Source: Burkholderiales bacterium | Lineage (GTDB): Bacteria; Pseudomonadota; Gammaproteobacteria; Burkholderiales; SG8-39 | Assembly (NCBI GenBank): GCA_029266935.1 | Contig: JAQSVY010000087.1 | Coordinates: forward strand, 1-6,669 | Direction of reading: 5' to 3' | DNA length: 6,669 nucleotides | In this document: in pieces, positions 1 through 4,516 of the stretch | Position numbering within the stretch: position 1 is the first letter of the stretch | Layout of the letters: each line of letters opens with the position of its first letter | Program-made: the position numbers and the translations under genes | The notes under the pieces: generated by a model | Told to the model about the DNA's origin: nothing | Database searches by the model: none | Seen by the model: the letters and a program-made list of their open reading frames with translations, nothing else

Positions 1-21
1 CAGGCCGTCGCGGCGCTCTAG
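1..21 (+). CDS. possible C-terminal tail of a convergent gene (partial)
   Basis: Frame 1 of the plus strand reads six sense codons (Q-A-V-A-A-L) and then TAG at 19-21. This could be the last codons of a gene entering from the left edge and converging on tctA, with only 12 bases between the two stops. Six codons cannot identify a product, and an open frame this short is expected by chance, so this is only a pointer for anyone who holds the neighbouring sequence. Confidence 0.15.
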   Translation, partial: QAVAAL

Positions 22-33
22 GCGAGCGCGCGG

Positions 34-702
34 CTACTTCGTCTCTTCGACAAACACTTGCTCGCGCGTCTTGCGCAGCGCCGGCAGCGCCACCGCGAGC
101 AGCAGCAGGACGGAGGCGATCATGAATCCCGCGCTGATCGGCTTGGTGAGGAACACGGTCGGGTCGCCGCGCGAGAGCAGCATGGCGCGGCGCAGGTTCT
201 CCTCCATCAGCGGCCCGAGGATGAAGCCGAGGATCATCGGCGCCGGCTCGCATTCGATCTTGACGCAGACGTAGCCGAGCAGCCCGAACGCCGCCATCAC
301 CAGCACGTCCCAGGGGTTGTTCGAGAGGCTGAACACGCCGATCGCCATAAACACCAGGATCGACGGGTAGAGGAAGCGGTACGGCACGGTGAGCAGCTTG
401 ATCCAGATGCCGATGAGCGGCAGGTTGAGCACCACCAGCATCAAGTTGCCGATCCACATCGAGGCGATCAAGCCCCAGAAGAGCTCGGGCTTCTCGGTCA
501 TCACCTGCGGCCCGGGGGCGATGCCCTGGATCATGAGGGCGCCGATCATGAGCGCCATCACGGCGTTGCCCGGAATGCCGAGGGTGAGCATGGGGATGAA
601 CGAGGTCTGCGCGCCGGCGTTGTTGGCCGCCTCGGGCCCGGCGACGCCCTCGATCGCGCCCTTGCCGAACTGCTCGGGATGCTTGGAGAGCTTCTTCTCC
701 AC
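34..702 (-). CDS. C-terminal TctA fragment, 222 residues from GTG
   Basis: This is the open part of tctA downstream of the frame break, as a gene caller would report it. The GTG at 700-702 is the valine of the conserved VEKKLS stretch inside full-length TctA, not a natural start, and no Shine-Dalgarno precedes it. The same frame is open further upstream and already matches TctA from about 711. The fragment holds the conserved GVAGPEAANNA segment (residues 19-29), a hydrophobic run from FIPMLTLG onward, several membrane helices, the MEENLRRAM motif and a short charged tail ending EETK. Alone it lacks the first half of the permease and is unlikely to transport anything. Treat it as part of the tctA pseudogene entry. 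Confidence 0.55.
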   Translation of the reverse strand: MEKKLSKHPEQFGKGAIEGVAGPEAANNAGAQTSFIPMLTLGIPGNAVMALMIGALMIQGIAPGPQVMTEKPELFWGLIASMWIGNLMLVVLNLPLIGIWIKLLTVPYRFLYPSILVFMAIGVFSLSNNPWDVLVMAAFGLLGYVCVKIECEPAPMILGFILGPLMEENLRRAMLLSRGDPTVFLTKPISAGFMIASVLLLLAVALPALRKTREQVFVEETK

Positions 703-714
703 GGTATAGGCGCC

Positions 715-722
715 GAAGGGTG
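715..722 (-). other. deletion / frameshift junction within tctA
   Basis: Reading down the minus strand, the N-terminal frame is TctA-like through the ACC codon at 721-719 (…R-E-V-F-T), and the next codons (L-R-R-L-Y-R) are not. The alternative frame becomes TctA-like at TTC 717-715 or GCC 711-709 (F-G-A-Y-T-V-E-K-K). Intact homologues have about 40-45 residues between these two points, so this is a deletion of some 120-140 bases whose length is not a multiple of three, rather than a single-base slip. The size is estimated from my knowledge of the family, not from an alignment. Confidence 0.75.
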
Positions 723-1420
723 AAAACCTCGCGATCGCCTTTGAGCTCCAGGTTGCTGACGATTTCGGCGATGCCGAACATGCCCATCGCCACGATGACG
801 AAGCCGATGCCGTCGGAGAGCTCCGCGATGCCGAACGTGAAGCGCAGGACGCCGGAATTAACGTCGGTCCCGATCAGGCCGAGCAGCAGCCCGAACACCA
901 CCATGGCGATCGCCTTGATGAGCGACCCGTGCGCCAGCACCGTGGCGGCGATCAGGCCGAAAACCATGAGCGAGAAGTACTCCGAGGGACCGAACTTGAG
1001 CGCCAGCTCCGCGAGCGGGGGCGCGATGGTCGCGATGATGAGCGTCGCCACGCAGCCCGCGAAGAAGGAGCCGAGGGCCGCCACCGCGAGCGCCGGCCCG
1101 GCGCGCCCCTGCCGCGCCATCTGGTAGCCGTCCAGGCAGGTGACCACGGAGGCCGCCTCGCCCGGGATGTTCACGAGGATCGCGGTCGTGGAGCCGCCGT
1201 ATTGCGAGCCGTAGTAGATCCCCGCCAGCATAATCAGCGCGGCGACCGGGTCAAGGTTGAAGGTGATCGGCAGCAGCATGGCGATGGTCGCCACCGGCCC
1301 GACGCCGGGGAGCACGCCGATCAGCGTTCCCAGCATCACGCCGATCGCGGCGTAGAGCAGATGGATCGGCGATACTGCGACCCCGAAGCCGAGGATCAGG
1401 TTCGAGAAGATGTCCATCGG

Positions 1421-1879
1421 CTAGCTGAACCGGTCGGGCCACAGCGGGAAGGGCAGCGTCAGGCCCTTCACGAAGACCAGCACCGAGAAGACGACGAGCG
1501 CGACGGCGAGCAGGGTCACTTCCTTCCACCGGAACTCATGGCCGCCCAGCGCGGCGAGAAAAACCATGGCGACGGTGGCGAGCACCAGGCCGAGCGGCTT
1601 CATCAGGTAGCCGAAGGCAAGGCAGGACGTGAGCACGAACAGCAGCGGGCGGAAATGCAACGCCGGCACCTTCGGCCCGTGGAACGCGAGCGAGCCGGCG
1701 AGCACGATCAGGCCGAGAACGGCCAGCAATCCGCCGAGCACCGTGGGAAAGTACGCCGGCCCCATGCGCACCGCCGAGCCCATCTGGTAGTTCGCCACGG
1801 CCCAGATCGTGAAGAACAGCCCGACGCCGAGGAACATCAGCCCGGCCCAGAAGTCCTTCGGACTCTTGATTTTCAGCAT
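1421..1879 (-). CDS. tctB: TctB, small membrane subunit of a tripartite tricarboxylate transporter
   Basis: TctB is the poorly conserved four-helix partner of TctA in TTT carboxylate importers. This 152-residue protein has the usual size and pattern: an N-terminal SPKDFWAG segment entering a first helix (about 10-29), the family hallmark RMGPAYFP (38-45) before a second helix (47-66), a third helical region (78-111) and a last one (120-138), ending PFPLWPDRFS. The frame is open upstream to 2059, but ATG 1879 is chosen because homology starts there and an excellent Shine-Dalgarno (GGGGAGGAA) lies just before it; the extension would be antisense to the hydrolase gene. tctA follows after 3 bases. 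TctB normally sits between tctC and tctA, and here the upstream side is a divergent hydrolase instead. The gene looks intact although its partner is broken. Confidence 0.93.
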   Translation of the reverse strand: MLKIKSPKDFWAGLMFLGVGLFFTIWAVANYQMGSAVRMGPAYFPTVLGGLLAVLGLIVLAGSLAFHGPKVPALHFRPLLFVLTSCLAFGYLMKPLGLVLATVAMVFLAALGGHEFRWKEVTLLAVALVVFSVLVFVKGLTLPFPLWPDRFS

Positions 1880-1882
1880 CGG

Positions 1883-1890
1883 TTCCTCCC
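1883..1890 (-). promoter_or_regulatory. ribosome binding site of tctB
   Basis: The minus strand reads GGGAGGAA, four bases (CCG and the preceding C excluded, spacer about ACCG) before the ATG at 1879. It is a near-perfect anti-16S match and decides the start against the longer open frame. Confidence 0.8.
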
Positions 1891-1906
1891 CTCGCGCAGC
1901 CGCGGC

Positions 1907-1910
1907 GGAG
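1907..1910 (+). promoter_or_regulatory. ribosome binding site of the SGNH hydrolase
   Basis: GGAG is followed by six bases (TGTAAC) and then ATG at 1917. This favours ATG 1917 over the upstream in-frame ATG at 1809 and the downstream ATG at 1929. Confidence 0.6.
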
Positions 1911-1935
1911 TGTAACATGCAGCGCCCCATGGCAA
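1909..1935 (-). promoter_or_regulatory. candidate promoter of tctBA
   Basis: On the minus strand there is TTGCCA (1935-1930), a 15-base spacer, and TACACT (1914-1909) preceded by TG one base upstream, giving an extended -10 of the form TGNTAnAnT. Transcription would begin near 1902, leaving a short leader that contains the strong tctB ribosome binding site. The spacer is shorter than the ideal 17 bases, and the elements overlap the start codon and Shine-Dalgarno of the divergent hydrolase gene. This is read by eye only; in a GC-rich genome such matches are suggestive, not proof. Confidence 0.3.
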
Positions 1936-2534
1936 TCCTGCGCCTTTGCCTCGTTCTCGCGCTCGTGTCGTGCGCTTCATGCGGCGAGCGGCCGAAGCTC
2001 GAGCGGCTCTCGAACGATGCGGTGATCCTTGCCTTCGGCGACAGCCTCACCTTCGGCACCGGCGCGTCGGAGGACGAGAGCTACCCCGCGCAGCTCGAGA
2101 GCCTCATCGGCCGGCGCGTGGTGCGCGCCGGCGTCCCGGGCGAAATCACATCGCAGGCGCTCGCGCGGTTGCCTGCTGCACTCGACGAGCATTCGCCGCG
2201 GCTGCTGCTGCTGTGCATCGGCGGCAACGATTTCCTGCGCCGCACCGGCAACGCGCAGGCCGAGCAGAACGTGCGCGCGATGGTGAAGCTTGCGAAAAGC
2301 CGCGGCGTCGATGTCATGCTCATCGGCACCCCTGAGCCGGGCCTGACGGTGACGCCGCCCGCGTTCTACGCTGGCATTGCGCAGGAGTTTCGGCTGCTCT
2401 ACGAAGCGGGAGTGATCGGCGAGGTGCTGCGCGACGCCACGCTCAAGTCCGACCCGATCCATCCCAACGCGCGCGGCTACCGCGTCATCGCGGAGCGCGT
2501 CGCCGCCGCGCTGGGGCAAGGCGGAGCACTCTGA
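1917..2534 (+). CDS. SGNH/GDSL-family hydrolase, TesA-like arylesterase or lysophospholipase, probable lipoprotein
   Basis: This 205-residue protein belongs to the SGNH hydrolases, which cleave esters and thioesters of lipids, aryl esters or acylated sugars. The four blocks are present: FGDSLTFG with nucleophile Ser43, VPGEIT with Gly75, IGGNDF with Asn104, and DPIHPNARGY with Asp179 and His182. The layout resembles TesA/arylesterase of Proteobacteria and the length is typical. The N-terminus (MAILRLCLVLALVSC) is a short basic and hydrophobic signal ending in an LVSC lipobox, so it is probably lipidated at Cys19 and held in a membrane facing the periplasm; Cys22 is a less fitting alternative. 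ATG 1917 is chosen for its GGAG site; starting at 1809 would run antisense through tctB. The gene diverges from tctB and its last 16 codons overlap the end of the next gene on the other strand. Substrate cannot be predicted. Confidence 0.9.
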   Translation: MQRPMAILRLCLVLALVSCASCGERPKLERLSNDAVILAFGDSLTFGTGASEDESYPAQLESLIGRRVVRAGVPGEITSQALARLPAALDEHSPRLLLLCIGGNDFLRRTGNAQAEQNVRAMVKLAKSRGVDVMLIGTPEPGLTVTPPAFYAGIAQEFRLLYEAGVIGEVLRDATLKSDPIHPNARGYRVIAERVAAALGQGGAL

Positions 2535-3093
2535 GACGCTCGAGGTCCTCGGGACGGTCTACGTCCCAAACGCTGCGCAGTGCGCGCCAGCGCCAACCCA
2601 AGCGCTCGAGCCGGCGCAGCGTTTCGCGGTAGACGTCCGCTCCGCCCCAGGCGATCCCCTCGAAGAGCAGCGGCGAGTTCCTGCGCAGCGCGATGAGGCC
2701 ATAGCCCCCGTCCTCGGCGGGCGCGATCACAGCGTCGCACGCCCCCTTCAGCAGGCGGTCGGCCCGGCGCAGGTCCCGCGGGGTCAGCGCCGGACAGTCG
2801 GCGCCGATGAGGATGACGCGCTCCGCCTTCTTCAGGGATACCTGCATGGCACGGTGCATGCGCTCTCCGAGGTCCTTCCCCGCCTGCAGCGTGAAGCCGT
2901 TGCTCCTCCTGAACCTCGAATGGCGCGCCGTGCCGTGCAGCACGACCGGGCCGCAGGCCGATGCCGCGGCGACCGCGAGGGCGTGGCGCAGCAGCCGCTC
3001 ATGCAGGCGTGCCGCTCGCCACTCGCCCAGGCGAGGGATCAGTCGGGTCTTTGCACGACCGGGTACCGGCGCCCTGGCGAAGACGACGATCAT
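2485..3093 (-). CDS. TIGR04282-family (DUF2064) GT-A fold nucleotidyl/glycosyltransferase
   Basis: This 202-residue protein has the GT-A-like fold of the DUF2064 / TIGR04282 family, annotated as an arsenosugar-biosynthesis glycosyltransferase because it often sits in such clusters; biochemical proof is thin. Visible features are the N-terminal strand and loop MIVVFARAPVPGRAKTRL (1-18, with the Lys15-Thr-Arg nucleotide-binding signature), LGERM (75-79), IGADCPAL (96-103, the metal/nucleotide Asp), EDGGYGLIAL (127-136), and a closing WDVDRPEDL (176-184). ATG 3093 is chosen because homology begins there and because ATG overlaps the TGA of the preceding GT2 gene by four bases (ATGA), a classic coupling arrangement. 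The frame is open further upstream to 3234, but that part is GT2 sequence in another frame. The last 16 residues are arginine-rich (ARRRRAPR) and are encoded opposite the end of the SGNH hydrolase gene. Confidence 0.9.
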   Translation of the reverse strand: MIVVFARAPVPGRAKTRLIPRLGEWRAARLHERLLRHALAVAAASACGPVVLHGTARHSRFRRSNGFTLQAGKDLGERMHRAMQVSLKKAERVILIGADCPALTPRDLRRADRLLKGACDAVIAPAEDGGYGLIALRRNSPLLFEGIAWGGADVYRETLRRLERLGWRWRALRSVWDVDRPEDLERLRVLRLAPARRRRAPR

Positions 3094-3761
3094 CGCTCGT
3101 AGCGCCGCGCCAGCGCTTCGGGTCGCGCCCCGAGGCAATACAGCAGGCGCAGCCGCCACATCAGCGCCACGGTGCGCAGCACCCCGCGGGATTCCCAGCG
3201 CCGCCCGGAGGTGAGCACGCGGCTGCGCACGCACGCCGGCGGCCCGCGCCGCTTCATCGCCTTGCTGAAGGCCACGTCTTCCATGAGCGCGATGTCCGGG
3301 AAGCCGGTGAAGGCCTCACGTCGCACGAAGATTGCCTGGTCGCCGGTGGCGATGCCGGTCAGGCGCGAGCGCAGGTTCATCGCCCGCGCGATGACCGGCA
3401 GCAGCCGGTGGCGCCCCTCGATGACCACGTCGAAGCGGCCCCACCGATGCGTCCTTAGAGATTCGAAGATGATCTCGTCCGCCAGCGGCGGGAGCCGCGT
3501 ATCGGCGTGCAGGAAGACGAGCGCGTCGCCCTGCGCGGTGCGCGCGCCCGCGTTCATCTGCAGCGCCCGCCCGCGCGGCGCGACGAGCACCCGGTCGCAC
3601 AGCGGCGCGGCGATCTCGCGGGTGGCGTCGTCGCTGCCGCCGTCGACTACGACGACCTCGTGCCCGCGCGCGCGCAGCGGCGCGAGCCCCCGAAGGGCCG
3701 CGCCGATTCCCTGCGCCTCGTTCAGCGCCGGGACGATGACCGAGAGTCGTTGAGCGCCCAA
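3090..3761 (-). CDS. GT2-family glycosyltransferase, TIGR04283 type
   Basis: This 223-residue protein is a GT-A fold family 2 glycosyltransferase, of the subfamily named TIGR04283 for arsenosugar gene clusters. Motifs in order are LSVIVPALNEA (6-16), the nucleotide-binding VVVDGGSDDAT (37-47), QMNAGA (68-73), FLHADTRLP (83-91) with the DXD-like His85-Ala-Asp87-Thr, GRFDV (108-112), TGDQAIFVRR (139-148) and FPDIALMEDVAFS (154-166) with the presumed catalytic Glu161-Asp162. A partly hydrophobic C-terminal segment (about 199-212) could touch the membrane. The start is TTG at 3759-3761: no ATG or GTG lies between it and the first beta strand, and none is seen in the 50 bases upstream. The gene begins 40 bases inside the end of the DUF547 gene, has no clear Shine-Dalgarno, and ends in an ATGA overlap with the TIGR04282 gene. 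The function of the family is certain only at the level of sugar transfer; donor and acceptor are unknown. Confidence 0.9.
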   Translation of the reverse strand: MGAQRLSVIVPALNEAQGIGAALRGLAPLRARGHEVVVVDGGSDDATREIAAPLCDRVLVAPRGRALQMNAGARTAQGDALVFLHADTRLPPLADEIIFESLRTHRWGRFDVVIEGRHRLLPVIARAMNLRSRLTGIATGDQAIFVRREAFTGFPDIALMEDVAFSKAMKRRGPPACVRSRVLTSGRRWESRGVLRTVALMWRLRLLYCLGARPEALARRYER

Positions 3762-4516
3762 TCGTAATCGAGGAACTGGAGCCCCGCGCGGCCGCTCCGG
3801 ACCGCTTCCCGCCCGGCGGCATCGTCCGCAAGCAGGTCGGCGTAGGCGGCGAAGTAGCGCGCGCGCGGCTCGAAGTCCTCGGCGAACCAGTCGAAGATGC
3901 GCGACACCGCGAGCCGGCGGCTGCGCGCGTCGTAGCGGTTGCGCGAGCGGTCGGAGAGGAAGCGCCGCGCCTGCCCCTCGAGCTGCGCGTCGAGCCGCGC
4001 CGCGAGGTAGGCCTCCTCGCGCAGCATCGGGCAGCCGATCGAGGCGCAGTTCACCGCGTAGTGCACGCGCGGCTCGCGGAACACCGGACGCAGCATCGCG
4101 TGCTCGATGGCATCGAGGCTGCGCTTGCCGCCCACGAGCGTAAAGAAGTCGTCCTTGAACGGGTTGCCGAACACCTTGCCGAAATCCCAGATCGAGCGTA
4201 CGGCCGGATAGCGCGTGAGGACCTTCTCGACGGCAAAAGCGTTATAGGCATTGATGAGGAAAGCCATTTGTTCGCCGCGAGGCCACGTCTCGAACTCGTG
4301 GTGCGAAACAAGAGAAAGCGAATCGAGATAGGCCTTGAGCGAGACGCGGTCCCGCGCCATGCCGGCATAGTCGAGCTGTGACGCCTTGCCGCCGTCGAGC
4401 AGCACCACGTGCTTTCGCAGCAGCGCGTCCCAGGCGGCGTGGGAATGATCGAACGCCTGCGACAGCGTCGGCGTCGCCGCGAGCAGCAGCCCGGCGAGGA
4501 TCAGCCGCGCATCCAC
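3722..4516 (-). CDS. DUF547 domain-containing secreted protein
   Basis: This 264-residue protein is exported and has no assigned biochemical function. GTG at 4514-4516 gives a good signal peptide (DARLILAGLLLAATPTLSQA), with likely cleavage after residue 21 (SQA-F). The DUF547 core includes LDYAGM (48-53), FLINAYNAFAVEKVL (86-100), FFTLVGGKRSLDAIEHAMLR (124-143) and VHYAVNCASIGCPML (151-165), with the family's paired cysteines Cys157 and Cys162; the C-terminal part contains IFDWFAEDF. The same frame is open upstream as far as 5593, but that part is antisense-free shadow of the flavoprotein gene in another frame and has no homology signal, so the short form is right. The start lies 16 bases inside the end of the flavoprotein gene, and the end overlaps the GT2 gene by 40 bases. 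DUF547 proteins are common beside VTT/flavoprotein genes; the pairing suggests a periplasmic partner, but this is inference. Confidence 0.88.
   Translation of the reverse strand: MDARLILAGLLLAATPTLSQAFDHSHAAWDALLRKHVVLLDGGKASQLDYAGMARDRVSLKAYLDSLSLVSHHEFETWPRGEQMAFLINAYNAFAVEKVLTRYPAVRSIWDFGKVFGNPFKDDFFTLVGGKRSLDAIEHAMLRPVFREPRVHYAVNCASIGCPMLREEAYLAARLDAQLEGQARRFLSDRSRNRYDARSRRLAVSRIFDWFAEDFEPRARYFAAYADLLADDAAGREAVRSGRAGLQFLDYDWALNDSRSSSRR

Larger units (their letters stand above)
34..1417 (-). pseudogene. tctA: tctA, large membrane subunit of a tripartite tricarboxylate transporter, broken by an internal deletion and frameshift
   Basis: TctA is the large, roughly 12-helix permease subunit of TTT transporters, which take up carboxylates such as citrate together with TctB and a periplasmic TctC. 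The N-terminal half starts at ATG 1417 (MDIFSNLILG). It shows the first glycine motif (GVLPGVGP, residues 34-41), YYGSQYGGS (68-76), NIPGEAAS (83-90) and DGYQMARQGR (96-105), and stays recognisable to about residue 233 (GDREVFT). The C-terminal half resumes in the +1 frame at AYTVEKKLSKHPEQFGKG, contains AGPEAANNA and MEENLRRA, and stops with TAG at 34-36. Together the halves give about 460 residues against roughly 500 for the family. The missing piece normally carries the second LPG-type motif. The start has no clear Shine-Dalgarno but lies 3 bases after the tctB stop, so translational coupling is likely. It is either a real pseudogene or an assembly error. Family identity is very secure. Confidence 0.85.

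Noticed and set aside
1..33. A possible terminator after tctA
   Set aside because: The sequence is GC-rich but I could not find a convincing stem followed by a T run within the bases available.
58..723. A 221-codon open frame on the plus strand
   Set aside because: It is antisense to the C-terminal half of tctA and has the same charged, repetitive composition as the other shadow frames.
702..730. Programmed ribosomal frameshift as the explanation for the two-frame tctA
   Set aside because: A programmed shift would keep all codons, but about 40-45 conserved residues including the second LPG motif are absent, and there is no convincing slippery heptamer with a downstream structure.
731..913. 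Two copies of the palindrome GCGATCGC (731-738 and 906-913) in tctA, considered as a repeat that might have caused the deletion
   Set aside because: Neither copy lies at the junction (715-722), both are in frame with conserved TctA residues, and eight-base GC-rich palindromes are expected by chance in this composition.
929..1915. A 328-codon open frame on the plus strand
   Set aside because: It is rich in Arg, His, Gln, Glu and Asp with no hydrophobic core, and is antisense to tctA and tctB, which have clear homology. It is a typical GC-rich shadow.
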